Part shown: piece by piece, positions 44,127-52,109 of the stretch
How the letters are laid out: every line of letters begins with the position of its first letter
Position numbering within the stretch: position 1 is the stretch's first letter
Position numbers and translations under genes: made by a program
Notes under the pieces: model-generated
Database searches by the model: none
The model's input: only the letters and a program-made list of their open reading frames with translations
What the model was told of the DNA's origin: nothing
Origin: Streptomyces sp. SID12501
GTDB taxonomy: Bacteria > Actinomycetota > Actinomycetes > Streptomycetales > Streptomycetaceae
Direction: 5' to 3'
Assembly: GCF_010550245.1 (NCBI RefSeq)
Contig: NZ_JAAGLU010000030.1
Location: 1-64,000 of the forward strand
Length of the DNA: 64,000 nucleotides

Positions 44127-44648
44127 TCAGTCGGTGGCGGGCTCGATGACGGGTTCCGGACGCGGATGCGGAAGGGGGCGCGGATTCGGCATGCGCCGCC
44201 ACTTCTCCTGGACGACCACCTCGCGCAACCGCCAGCCGTCCCTCGTACGGATCAGCTCGAATGCGTACCGGCCGCCGCACACGAAGTCGGGTGCGGTGGA
44301 TCCGCCTTCGCCGTCGCGGTCCGCGAGGCGCATGGGATTGACGTAGTCCGCCTGGACGCGGGCCGTGTCGCCGGTGTCCTGCTCCAGGAGGCCGAAGCCG
44401 ACCCGGCGGTTGACGATCAGATGCTGCCGCATCGGGAACAGTTCCATGTTCTGCCTGAGCCACCCGGCGACCTGCCGGGCGTCCCCCTCGATGCCGCCGG
44501 CCGAACGGTAGTCCGCCCGCCCGTCCGGCGCGAACAGGTCCACGTACGCCTCCCAGTCACCGTCGTCCACCGCCACCGCGTACGCGGTGACGAGTCCATC
44601 GAGGGAGAGCCGGTCCATCACGGTCGCGAGCTCCACACGCTGCGTCAT
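44127..44648 (-). CDS. SnoaL-like / NTF2-fold protein
   Basis: 173 aa. ATVMDRLSLDGLVTAYAVAVDDGDWEAYVDLFAPDGRADYRSAGG is the N-terminal signature of SnoaL_4-type cone-fold proteins; GGRYAFELIRTRDGWRLREVVVQEKW ends the domain. A hydratase, cyclase or isomerase-like role is possible; no catalytic residues can be assigned. The C-terminal 20 residues are proline-rich. ATG 44648 matches the family start. Confidence 0.85.
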   Translation of the reverse strand: MTQRVELATVMDRLSLDGLVTAYAVAVDDGDWEAYVDLFAPDGRADYRSAGGIEGDARQVAGWLRQNMELFPMRQHLIVNRRVGFGLLEQDTGDTARVQADYVNPMRLADRDGEGGSTAPDFVCGGRYAFELIRTRDGWRLREVVVQEKWRRMPNPRPLPHPRPEPVIEPATD

Positions 44649-44738
44649 CGGCTCAGTGTTGGGCACGGGACGGGCACAGCCAAGGGAAGTACGGATATTG
44701 GGTGGCCGACGGGCGTGTCCGCCTCCCAAGCTGGTCGC

Positions 44739-44925
44739 GTGAACGATCAGACAGTCGGCCTTCCCGACCTTTCCCACGAACAGGAACCCAAGTTCCGCGT
44801 ACGCGCCCTTCATACGGCCTCCACGGTGACCGTCTATCAGGCCTACAGCCCGCAGATCGGGCTCGCGGCGGCACGCGAGGGTCGGTTTCCGGTGGCGTGG
44901 AAGCGGGACCGTATGACGTGGATCA
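44739..44925 (+). pseudogene. DUF4291 gene, N-terminal part (interrupted)
   Basis: GTG 44739 begins a DUF4291 protein: EPKFRVRALHTASTVTVYQA, AWKRDRMTWI. After 62 residues the frame runs into the repeat arm at 44926 and would end at 44969 with unrelated residues. The rest of the same gene, starting at the next residue (KPSFLWMMYR), is found in the same orientation at 52124-52581. The two parts join in frame through the shared sequence TGACGTGGATCA to give a protein of about 212 aa, the normal family length. The gene was split by the 7.2-kb insertion. Confidence 0.9.
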
Positions 44926-44942
44926 TCAAGCCGCGTTCACAG
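44917..44942 (+). repeat. R1: left end of the insertion (9-bp core plus left arm)
   Basis: CGTGGATCA (44917-44925) belongs to the DUF4291 gene; TCAAGCCGCGTTCACAG (44926-44942) is the 17-bp left arm. The same core recurs at the right end. Confidence 0.9.
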
Positions 44943-45133
44943 CCCTCATCTGCGTTGCCAGTGCCGTGACCACGTAGGCGCAGGCGTCTGACTGGTCAAG
45001 CTGAGTGGCTTCGGGCGCCTGGGAGTCGAACGTGATCGGTTCGCCATCCGGGCTTGCGTGCGTATCTCCGGTCGCGCAAGAGTTCGGTTGACGCGGGACT
45101 TGGGGCTCATGGAGGCAGGACGGGGGTGTACAG
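44943..45133. other. start of cassette A, no supported gene
   Basis: A minus-strand open frame ends in the left arm itself (GTG AAC GCG GCT TGA) and reads TFDSQAPEATQLDQSDACAY. It may be the tail of a lost gene cut by the repeat. No start signal is visible. Confidence 0.4.
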
Positions 45134-45670
45134 GTGTGTGGGATGGACCTGGTCGCCAAGGAGGCGACGATCGCTCGGTTTCTCCAAGAGTACCCGCAGG
45201 TAGCTGATTCCGACCGCGGGCATCCTGCCCTCCACGGGTGCGAGGAGGTCCGCTGGTCAGAATTTTTCGAGTGCCCTGCCGCGATCCCGATCCTGCTGTA
45301 CGGCCTTCTCGATCAGACCGCCGCGGCCGAGGCCCAGCGTGCGCTCATCAACACCATGTTCAGCATTGCCGACATGAATCCCGCCATGTCGGAAGTACTG
45401 CCGTTCCTGCTTCGTCTCGCGGGCGACTCGCAGGTTCCTGAGCGGGTCGGACTACTGAATCGTCTGGTCATGGTCGCCGACTACTCAAGGCCCATCGATT
45501 CCGGCAACGAGGCCATGGCTCTGTGGTTCGGCAGCGACAGTGATCATCCCGAGCGTGAGCAGTGCAGGGCCGTGTTCGCGCAACATGCGAATGTGGTGGC
45601 GATGCTGCCGGAGGGCCTGATCAGCCCGGACAGCCGCGCAAAGCTTCGGCAGGTCGCTGGCCTTCCGTGA
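45134..45670 (+). CDS. hypothetical helical protein of cassette A
   Basis: 178 aa, family not recognised. After EEVRWSEFFECPAAIPILLYG come helical pairs resembling HEAT repeats (EAQRALINTMFSIADMNPAM, VLPFLLRLAGDSQVPERVGL). Many Streptomyces orphan immunity-type proteins look like this, which is inference. GTG 45134 is the first start; GGATGG gives an internal ATG three codons on. More A/T-ending codons than the core genes suggest acquired DNA. Confidence 0.65.
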   Translation: MCGMDLVAKEATIARFLQEYPQVADSDRGHPALHGCEEVRWSEFFECPAAIPILLYGLLDQTAAAEAQRALINTMFSIADMNPAMSEVLPFLLRLAGDSQVPERVGLLNRLVMVADYSRPIDSGNEAMALWFGSDSDHPEREQCRAVFAQHANVVAMLPEGLISPDSRAKLRQVAGLP

Positions 45671-45718
45671 ACGAATCAGGTTCACCGGGCTGCTGTCACG
45701 GGCGTTCGGATGTGCCAT

Positions 45719-45867
45719 GACGCCCGATCCAGTCACGCGAACCGCACCTGGCCGCCGAGGCCGAGGAACTGCACGAAGAACGGTGCTCTGACCGGGAACG
45801 CTCGGCAGGTCGGCTGGTCCGACGATTGGATGTGCGGTGGCGGCCGAGGGTCATCGTGAAGGGGCTG
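45719..45867 (+). pseudogene. C-terminal remnant of an unknown gene
   Basis: An open frame without a start codon reads PHLAAEAEELHEERCSDRER and RLVRRLDVRWRPRVIVKGL, stopping within the R2 palindrome. The coding-like character suggests the tail of a lost gene trimmed by cassette formation. Family unknown. Confidence 0.3.
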
Positions 45868-45907
45868 TGAACGCGCCTTGACATGCGTCATCAAGCCGCG
45901 TTGACAG
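45865..45907. repeat. R2 palindromic junction
   Basis: 43 bp: right arm CTGTGAACGCGCCTTGA, core CATGCGTCA, left arm TCAAGCCGCGTTGACAG. Each arm has one change from the common form, and the core differs from CATGGATCA at two bases. Confidence 0.88.
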
Positions 45908-45948
45908 ACTCCTGCGCGTCGGCCAGGGAAAGGGGATGCCGCCGCAGC

Positions 45949-46545
45949 TCAGAAGCCAGCCGGGTGGCTGGAAAGCCAGCCTGCGTGTCGGTCACGCACA
46001 CGGTCGCGCTCTGCAAGCGTGGCAAGGATGACGTCTGCGCCGCCGTCGTAGGGATGGTGGATGCATCGCAGTTCCGTGTCGGCAATGAAGACTTCGACGA
46101 GCGTCTCGTCCGCGACGGCTCGCAACAGCCCGTCGACGCAGCCGCGGTTCCACCGGCGCTGGTCGGCGTAGAGGCGTGTGTGGGTGTGGAACTCCGGGTC
46201 GGGGTCGTCCTGCTCCGACTCGGTCCACCAGCGGATGCTGTCGGGGTGCAGAATCTGTCGTGGCGTCGGGTACCCGGCGGGCCCGGTCGGTGTGTTCGAC
46301 CAGTCCATGGTCACCACGAACACGTCCGTGCCCGCGAACAACGCGTCGAGGATCGTGTTGTACCGGTCCACCACGATCGCGTACTCGTCCTCGGACTCCG
46401 GGTAGCGCTTCGAGCCGGGAAGGCTGTGGAAGCGCACCCAGCGATCCGTGTACCTAGTGCGAAACGTGTGAGCGACGGGAGGACCCGACGGATGCCGTTT
46501 CCTCCACAAAGCCGCCAGGAGATCAGGGTCGATGGCGAAACTCAC
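45949..46545 (-). CDS. DUF3885 family protein of cassette B
   Basis: 198 aa. The family core is clear: TRYTDRWVRFHSLPGSKRYP, EYAIVVDRYNTILDALF, DVFVVTMDWS, and ending CIHHPYDGGADVILA. Function unknown; DUF3885 genes are often single orphans near toxin/immunity loci. GTG 46545 starts just before the conserved DPDLLAALW; an ATG at 46692 would add 49 poorly conserved residues. The frame even extends through the R3 palindrome, which is not taken as coding. Confidence 0.72.
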   Translation of the reverse strand: MSFAIDPDLLAALWRKRHPSGPPVAHTFRTRYTDRWVRFHSLPGSKRYPESEDEYAIVVDRYNTILDALFAGTDVFVVTMDWSNTPTGPAGYPTPRQILHPDSIRWWTESEQDDPDPEFHTHTRLYADQRRWNRGCVDGLLRAVADETLVEVFIADTELRCIHHPYDGGADVILATLAERDRVRDRHAGWLSSHPAGF

Positions 46546-46704
46546 CCCTTGGCCAGAGCCACACCGATCGGGCAGGAAACGCGGGTCCCAGTGTGGCCGT
46601 TGATATGTTGCAGTGAAGAAACTGCTGGTGGTAGCCGTCGGCCGTGCAGAACGTACAGCCCTCCAAAGGAAATTGGCGTCCACCCCAATCATGGTGGATG
46701 CAGT

Positions 46705-46747
46705 CTGTGAACGCGGCTTGACATGAATCATCAAGCCGCGCTCACAG
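46705..46747. repeat. R3 palindromic junction
   Basis: 43 bp: CTGTGAACGCGGCTTGA, core CATGAATCA, TCAAGCCGCGCTCACAG. One core change and one arm change. Confidence 0.9.
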
Positions 46748-46802
46748 GCCTTTTCCGCCATGTGACCCGGGGGTGATGTCAGCCGTCGTACCGGACAGCC
46801 GG

Positions 46803-47396
46803 TCAGGGACGCAGGTGGGCGAGTAGCTCTTCACCAGCGGGGTATCCCCGCTCCTGAGGGAGCAGGCGGGTGGCTGCATCCAGTTCGCCGTCCCTGACGA
46901 GTGCGTGGATCTCGTTGGTGAGCGGAGTCACGTCACTGATGGACATGATCCACTCGTCCGCGTAACGCGACGATGCCTCACCCGAGAGCCCCAGTTGCAA
47001 GGAGCGGCGCGGTAGAGGACGCAGGTGCAGATCGCGTTCGGCATCCCACTGGACACGGGCCGGTGCGCGCTTGAGGTCCCGCTGCCAGGCGCCGCGATCG
47101 GAATGCAGTCCCTGGACGTAACCCGCCAGGCAGGCATGGCGCAGCGCCCACTCGAAGCCGTCGCGAGTGATCTCGATGGCGAGGACGGTCTCCTGACCCT
47201 CCTTCGTGCCCCAGCCGGAGCGGTACATCATCCACATGAAACTGGGCTTGATCCACGTCATGCGGCCCGGCTTCCACGCGGCGGGAAAGCCGCCGTCTCG
47301 GATGGCGGGCAGTCCGATCTCAGGGGAGTACGCCTGGTGGACGGTGATCGTGGATGCTGTGTGGAGCGCGCGGATCCTGCGGTGCGGTTCTTCCAT
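46803..47396 (-). CDS. DUF4291 family protein, intact copy
   Basis: 197 aa, full family length: RRIRALHTASTITVHQAYSP, GRMTWIKPSFMWMMYRSGWG, VLAIEITRDGFEWALRHACL, ERDLHLRPLPRRSLQLGLSG, YADEWIMSISDVTPL. Function unknown. It lies inside the insertion on the opposite strand to the split copy, so it is a paralogue, not the ancestor of the gap. It still contains TGACGTGGATCA (minus strand, 47249-47260), an unoccupied copy of the insertion core. CACGCT ends about 7 nt before ATG 47396, so it may be leaderless. Confidence 0.88.
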   Translation of the reverse strand: MEEPHRRIRALHTASTITVHQAYSPEIGLPAIRDGGFPAAWKPGRMTWIKPSFMWMMYRSGWGTKEGQETVLAIEITRDGFEWALRHACLAGYVQGLHSDRGAWQRDLKRAPARVQWDAERDLHLRPLPRRSLQLGLSGEASSRYADEWIMSISDVTPLTNEIHALVRDGELDAATRLLPQERGYPAGEELLAHLRP

Positions 47397-47550
47397 GGCG
47401 TACAGCGTGGGGTCGGCCGACTCAGGTGACCACCGATTTTCGACCGTTGCGCGACGCGACGGAGCAGGCCGGCCACGCGCGGCAGGCAGTCGCCCGTGCG
47501 GGCCAACTAGCGTGCGGCCAGGGATGCGTGGCGCTTGGCTCACGAAAAGT

Positions 47551-47577
47551 CCGTGAGGACGGCTTGACGTGGGTCTC
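47551..47577. repeat. R7: degenerate right arm plus core
   Basis: CCGTGAGGACGGCTTGA followed by CGTGGGTCT matches the right arm and core with several changes; no left arm follows. It lies between the DUF4291 gene and the lipoprotein gene and may be a decayed junction. Confidence 0.6.
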
Positions 47578-47619
47578 ACCGTCGTTCCCTGCGGACCTCA
47601 AGTCGGTACGTTCCTATGA

Positions 47620-48372
47620 TCACTTGGCGGTCGTCGGATTGCTGATCTTGTCCAGCTGTGTCCTGATGATCTCTTCCGGAACGACAGCCGGCCCCTTGGC
47701 CCTTACCGCTCCGGGGCGGTTGAACGTGTAGAACATGGTGACCGTCGACCCTTGCCGAACAGCCACCACGGCGTAGGGAACTCGGACGGGCTCGTCGTCC
47801 TCATCGAACGCCGCGAGTTGTGTGAGCCGCAGAGACACGGATTCATCGCCGTAGCCTGGGTCGGGCTGGAGTGCGACCTCGTCGTAGCGGAAGCCCACCC
47901 CGATGTCCAAGAAGGTCTTGCATCGTTCGGCGGCTGTGCGGAGTGCGTCGATCACCCGAGCGGCGTCCCCGGAGCTGTGAGACGCAAGGATCATGGAGGT
48001 TCCGGGGCCGTGCTCCTTCGGGAACATCGTCCGGCCGATGCGCGCGGTGGCTACGAAGCCGCTGCTTCCCCCCGTCGCCTGAACGACGGGCGCGCATTCG
48101 GCAGGATCCGCCGTCCTGCGAGACGCCATGGGAGCAGCCAGGGTCTGTTCGACCTCGTAGCCGTCGAGATCCGCGTCCGTGATCGCTACCCGCTCCAGGT
48201 CCGCCTTGCCCAACGGCTTGTCCTCTGCGCCGGCCGTCCTGGTCTCTTCCGACTCCGACTCCGATGCTGCACCTACCCGGGAGCCCTGCCCCGGCTCGCA
48301 CGCGGAAAGCGCGAAGAAGGTCATGAGCATGGCAATAGTAATGCCGACCCGTGATTGGCGAACCACTCTCAT
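47620..48372 (-). CDS. hypothetical lipoprotein of cassette C
   Basis: 250 aa. Signal peptide SRVGITIAMLMTFFALSAC with lipobox cysteine, an acidic Ser/Glu linker (ASESESEETRTAGAEDK), then a globular domain with LERVAITDADLDGYEVEQ and a central CAPVVQATGG. It resembles the mycobacterial/streptomycete surface-lipoprotein type of unknown function. ATG 48372 is preceded by GGGTGGGG. It runs from R7 toward R4 and has no partner gene. Confidence 0.8.
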   Translation of the reverse strand: MRVVRQSRVGITIAMLMTFFALSACEPGQGSRVGAASESESEETRTAGAEDKPLGKADLERVAITDADLDGYEVEQTLAAPMASRRTADPAECAPVVQATGGSSGFVATARIGRTMFPKEHGPGTSMILASHSSGDAARVIDALRTAAERCKTFLDIGVGFRYDEVALQPDPGYGDESVSLRLTQLAAFDEDDEPVRVPYAVVAVRQGSTVTMFYTFNRPGAVRAKGPAVVPEEIIRTQLDKISNPTTAK

Positions 48373-48545
48373 CCCCACCCGTTCCTGTGTGAGCGCGCGC
48401 AAGTGCCCGTCGGCTCAGAAGTACTGCCCGAGCCCTTCACTCGGCTCACAGCATCAAGCAGCAGACTAGATCGTCAGATCGGGAGGCGGAACGGGTTTTG
48501 GGGCTGAGGGACGATGCGCATAGTTCTGTCCCGTTGGGAAAACGT

Positions 48546-48588
48546 CTGTGAACGCGGCTTGACATGGATCATCAAGCCGCGTTCACAG
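48546..48588. repeat. R4 palindromic junction (consensus copy)
   Basis: 43 bp, arms perfectly complementary: CTGTGAACGCGGCTTGA, core CATGGATCA, TCAAGCCGCGTTCACAG. The match extends by GT/AC on each side. Confidence 0.93.
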
Positions 48589-48681
48589 ACACCAGCCGTG
48601 CTCCTCGTGGGGGCCGATCCAGGTGGCTGACTGGAGCGAGCGGATGGCTCGCGAGGCGCTGAGATGAGAGGCTCCGTGTGG

Positions 48682-49305
48682 TCAGTCGAACGCCACGACC
48701 AGGCGAACCCCGTCATCACCGAAGCGGTGGGCCAAAGCCTTCATTACGGCGAAGACATGTTGCCAGTGCGTTTCAGTGCCCAAGACGGCGCCAACGGTCA
48801 ACGGTTCGTACGTGCACATCACTTCGTTGGTGGTCCACTGCACGCGTTTCGCTGCGCCACGCACGTCCGCGGGCGGCATGCCCACCCTGGACAACGCTTC
48901 CGGCGGCCAGGAATCAGACACGAGTTGTTGATGCAATGTCGACGGCAGCGACTTCGTACACCAGGTCAGCCGGCCGATGAAGTGATCAGGTTCGGTCGTG
49001 AGGTCCATCTCAGCAAGCTCGGCCCAGCTGACCCAGCTGGCACTGTGCAGGTCGCCCGCAATGACCGAAGAACCCAAATGCGATTGCATCCCGCTCGACA
49101 GATCGACGGGAAGGCCACGGTCTGGTGCGAGCGGTTGAAAGCCTGCGTAGTTGCGCACTCCGAAGAGACATCCGAAGGCGGCGTAGTCGGTCTCGTCGTA
49201 CAGCGGCCAAAGGTCCATGGACGCCACCCACGGCTCGCCGTCGTAGTAGTCGGTGCCTATGCCGGGGTGACGAAACTCGATGCCGCCATGGATGTCTGTA
49301 CTCAC
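48682..49305 (-). CDS. hypothetical protein of cassette D
   Basis: 207 aa, no named family recognised. It starts STDIHGGIEFRHPGIGTDYY and contains WVASMDLWPLYDETDYAAFGCLFGVRNYAGF and SASWVSWAELAEMD, a compact soluble protein of a type seen as orphans in Streptomyces. GTG 49305 has TACGGT eight bases upstream, so leaderless expression is possible. An immunity-like role is only a guess. Confidence 0.68.
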   Translation of the reverse strand: MSTDIHGGIEFRHPGIGTDYYDGEPWVASMDLWPLYDETDYAAFGCLFGVRNYAGFQPLAPDRGLPVDLSSGMQSHLGSSVIAGDLHSASWVSWAELAEMDLTTEPDHFIGRLTWCTKSLPSTLHQQLVSDSWPPEALSRVGMPPADVRGAAKRVQWTTNEVMCTYEPLTVGAVLGTETHWQHVFAVMKALAHRFGDDGVRLVVAFD

Positions 49306-49442
49306 GATGGCGCACCGTAACAGCGCTGGCCTGGACAGGCACCGCGTTTGTCGGCGAGTGCCGTTCGGGTCCGCGCAAGCTTCGAGAACCAGCCCGGTCG
49401 CTGGTCGCCTGTGATTGCAGACCGCAGCGACCGACCGCCAAC

Positions 49443-49829
49443 TCATCGGGTCGGCATGCCTCCGTGCGGGCTGTTGACCACCAAGGGCACGGACCCTTCG
49501 GCGAGGTAGAAATGCCCGGGGAAGTATTCCAGGTGGAGGTGACCGCCGTCCTCGGCGGTGGCCATGGCCTGCAGGTTCTCGGCGAGTACTGCCCTGCTTG
49601 CCGAGTCACCGCTGATGACAAGGATCTGCTGCTCGGTGTCCCGGCGGATGAGGGCACCGGGGCCGGAAGTCCTGTCGACCCGGATCCCGGTCAGGGCGGT
49701 ACTGCCCGGCAAGGAGGTGGCGCTGACCAGTCCTTCACCCAGGGCCACAGCGCTTGCCAACCGCATCAGCTCTTCCGCCGATGCGGCGAGGTCCACTTCG
49801 CCGTACCCGGGGTCGGATACCAGTCTCAT
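49443..49829 (-). CDS. Imm32-like immunity protein
   Basis: 128 aa. DLAASAEELMRLASAVALGEG, then GGHLHLEYFPGHFYLAEGSVPLVVNSP. The last segment resembles the Imm32 family of polymorphic-toxin immunity proteins; without a search this is moderate confidence. ATG 49829 follows AAGGAG by 8 nt, a good start. No toxin gene is next to it, so it is an orphan, on the same strand as the preceding gene of cassette D. Confidence 0.68.
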   Translation of the reverse strand: MRLVSDPGYGEVDLAASAEELMRLASAVALGEGLVSATSLPGSTALTGIRVDRTSGPGALIRRDTEQQILVISGDSASRAVLAENLQAMATAEDGGHLHLEYFPGHFYLAEGSVPLVVNSPHGGMPTR

Positions 49830-49988
49830 GGGTGTCTCTCCTTCGAAATCGGACTCCTATGATGCCTGTCGACCAAGATCGTCCGACATGTGTCCGGCAC
49901 AGTGAATACGACCCGACCGACGGGACACATCGAAGCTGCTCGTAGGGCTCGTCGCCCACATCAACGACGGCTTGTTCCAAAGAGAGGT
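49830..49988. other. end of cassette D, no supported gene
   Basis: Short stretch between the Imm32-like gene and R5. It should contain the promoter of that gene (minus strand); no consensus was recognised. Confidence 0.4.
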
Positions 49989-50031
49989 CTGTGAGCGAGG
50001 CTTGACATGGATCATCAAGCCGCGTTCACAG
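49989..50031. repeat. R5 palindromic junction
   Basis: 43 bp: CTGTGAGCGAGGCTTGA, core CATGGATCA, TCAAGCCGCGTTCACAG. It extends outward as GAGGT/ACCTC, making the longest palindrome of the set (about 53 bp). Confidence 0.92.
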
Positions 50032-50111
50032 ACCTCAACCGCCTTCCTGACGCGATGCCCCGGACACAGTTCGCCGCATGGGGCACCGGCAAGCGTGTGC
50101 GAAGGTGCAGC

Positions 50112-50420
50112 ATGATCCAACATCTGCGGTTCTTCTTCGAGGCCGGTGTGGACACCCCGCTGTGGCCAGAAGACATGGACAGCCCGTACGGCTACCCCTG
50201 TGATCTGTCGCGCCTGCCGATCAGCCAGGAGACTCAGACCGAGTTGGCGAGACTGAGCCAGTGGTACCAGTCGTCGATCGACTGGGACTATCCGCCGGAT
50301 CCGTCCCCTTGGCCCGACGAGGAACTGCAAGGGTTCAAACAGCAGGCGCATGCGGCATTGGAGGTCCTGCGCCGCGAGTTGGGTGAGGGTTGGATCGTCC
50401 GGGACGAGAGCCTTCTGTGA
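50112..50420 (+). CDS. hypothetical acidic protein of cassette E
   Basis: 102 aa: IQHLRFFFEAGVDTPLWPED, CDLSRLPISQETQTELARL, SQWYQSSIDWDYPPDPSPWP. Strongly acidic and aromatic, a look common among small immunity-type proteins. Family not recognised. ATG 50112 follows GAAGGTG by 4-5 nt. A frame upstream runs back into the R5 palindrome and is not believed coding. Confidence 0.75.
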   Translation: MIQHLRFFFEAGVDTPLWPEDMDSPYGYPCDLSRLPISQETQTELARLSQWYQSSIDWDYPPDPSPWPDEELQGFKQQAHAALEVLRRELGEGWIVRDESLL

Positions 50421-50542
50421 GAAGCGGTACCGTCCCCGGGGCGAGCAACCGACAAGACCTGTGGATGGGATGGGGATGACGCTGCGCGTTGCGCTACGGC
50501 CGCGCCGAGGAGAGCGTCGCCACCCGGCTCACCGTGACCACC

Positions 50543-50956
50543 TCAGGAGAAGTCTGCTGCGGTGATGCCGTCGGGATGTCCGAACGGCCACTCCACCAGC
50601 TCGATCCGGTAACCGTCCGGGTCAGTGAGCCACGACGTCTTCGGGCCGTGGGGGCCGCCCGGATACTGGACACGCTCCGGCTCCAGGCCGGCTTCGGCCA
50701 GCGTCCTCAGGGTGACAGTCAGCGTGTCCACCTGGATCGCGAGGTGGTCGATTCCGCTGCCCACGTCGACACGTCCGTCGGCGGGACGGTGGACCAGTTC
50801 GAGCGAGGCCGCCGGTTCGCCGGGGAGCTTGAGGATCACGAGGCGACTCCCGTCGCCGATCTCGACTCTGCCCAGTTCTACGTAGCCCAAGGCGGTGTAG
50901 AAACCGAGCGAGCGGTCCAGATCGGTGACGCGGTAGGAGACGAAGAGCGTCTTCAT
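50543..50956 (-). CDS. VOC family (glyoxalase-like) protein
   Basis: 137 aa, one vicinal-oxygen-chelate domain with two beta-alpha-beta modules: LFVSYRVTDLDRSLGFYTALGYVELG and GIDHLAIQVDTLTVTLRTLAEAG, ending DPDGYRIELVEWP. Probable metal ligands are H in GIDHLAIQV and E in IELVEW. Lactoylglutathione lyase-like; the substrate is unknown. It overlaps the upstream reductase gene by ATGA, so the two are one operon. Confidence 0.9.
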   Translation of the reverse strand: MKTLFVSYRVTDLDRSLGFYTALGYVELGRVEIGDGSRLVILKLPGEPAASLELVHRPADGRVDVGSGIDHLAIQVDTLTVTLRTLAEAGLEPERVQYPGGPHGPKTSWLTDPDGYRIELVEWPFGHPDGITAADFS

Positions 50957-51537
50957 GCGGCCTCCCCGGGTCGGCGCACCTGGTAGCGGAGGTGCGTGAC
51001 GTCTCGATCCTCGAGCCGTCGGACGAGGTCGCGTTCGATGTGATCAGCACCGAGGTGGTCGAACAGCCGTCGGCCGTCCCCGAGGAGGACCGGAATCAGG
51101 TGGATCTCCATCTCGTCCAGCTGCCCGGCTCGGAGAAGCGCTTGGGCCGCCCCCGCCCCATGGACCATGACCGGTCGGTCCCCGGCGGCGGCGCGAGCCT
51201 GACGGGCGCATTCCTCGACGCCGGTGACGAAACGCGCGTGGCCGGGTGGCACGTCCCCGTCATCCACGTGGTGGGTGAGGACGAAGATCGGCACGCCGTC
51301 GTGGTGGTCGCCCTGCCAGCGCCCGGCGAGTTCGAAGGTCCGTCGGCCGGAAATCACCGCGCCGGTCGCCAGCGCCTCGCGGTAGATCTGGCCGCTCGGA
51401 CCGTCGAACTTCCGGTCGTCGAGCCAGTTGAGAAGCCGCCCGCCGTCGCGTCCGAGCTCCTGGCCCGGCCGATCGTCCGGCCCGGCGATGTAGCCGTCGA
51501 GCGACATCGACATGTACAGCCGAATCGGATTGTGCAT
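50953..51537 (-). CDS. dihydrofolate reductase family protein (RibD C-terminal type)
   Basis: 194 aa. RLYMSMSLDGYIAGPDDRPGQELG, VISGRRTFELAGRW, DRPVMVHGAGAAQALLRAGQLDEMEIHLIPVLLGDGRRLF are standard for the YyaP/YwjB-type reductases that bind NADPH; the substrate is unknown. It overlaps the VOC gene by four bases. This metabolic pair sits in cassette E and is the only operon in the array that does not look immunity-like. Confidence 0.9.
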   Translation of the reverse strand: MHNPIRLYMSMSLDGYIAGPDDRPGQELGRDGGRLLNWLDDRKFDGPSGQIYREALATGAVISGRRTFELAGRWQGDHHDGVPIFVLTHHVDDGDVPPGHARFVTGVEECARQARAAAGDRPVMVHGAGAAQALLRAGQLDEMEIHLIPVLLGDGRRLFDHLGADHIERDLVRRLEDRDVTHLRYQVRRPGEAA

Positions 51538-51722
51538 CCTGGCCTCCCTCTCTCCTCCATGACACCGGGACCCGCCGCTTCCTGATCCACCGACGGGGCG
51601 GGCATGTCACGAAGAAGACTTCAGACAGCCGGCAAACTCATCGGTCTGACGCGTCGGCCTGCTGCCCAGGGCGGCGCGGGCAGGGGAGTTACAGTCAAGA
51701 TCTGTGGATGAATCGAGGTCGT

Positions 51723-51938
51723 TCAGGCCACGTGGCTCTCGGGGCGTTCGACGAGGTGGCCGCGCTCGAAGTGGGCTCTGGCACGGACGAGAGCGGCGAG
51801 GTGAGGTGCGTAAACGGCTCGCCAGCAGGCCTGGGCGGATTCGACAAGCTTGAACACCATCGCCAGGGTGGCCGCGCGGGAGCCAGCCCCTTCGGTGACC
51901 TCGGTCCGTAGCCGGACGGTCGCGAAGGTCGACCCGAC
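51723..51938 (-). pseudogene. transposase C-terminal fragment (IS256-like)
   Basis: The minus strand reads STFATVRLRTEVTEGAGSRA, then MVFKLVESAQACWRAVYAPH and LVERPE before the stop, the usual C-terminus of a mutator-type transposase. Only the last 72 residues remain; the DDE catalytic core is missing. It lies about 170 bp from the right end of the insertion. IS256-family transposases make 8-9 bp target duplications, which would fit the 9-bp repeat seen here; the family call is moderate. Confidence 0.65.
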
Positions 51939-52109
51939 CGGATGCGCGGAACTACGAGCCTCCGGCTTCTTTCCCTCCGGGGAGACATCGCCGTCGCAAC
52001 GAGCAGTGATGTATCTCTGCGAACCCGCCGTCCTGACCACAGCAACGGCAGCGACGCTCAGCGCTGACCAGCCCGCGACGCGAGCCTGCAACCACCCGAG
52101 CCAAAAGGT

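Noticed and set aside
46546..46761. N-terminal extension of the DUF3885 frame through the R3 palindrome
   Set aside because: The same peptide (CERGLMIHVKPRSQ) appears in unrelated frames at R4 and R5, so it is the repeat read as protein, not part of the gene.
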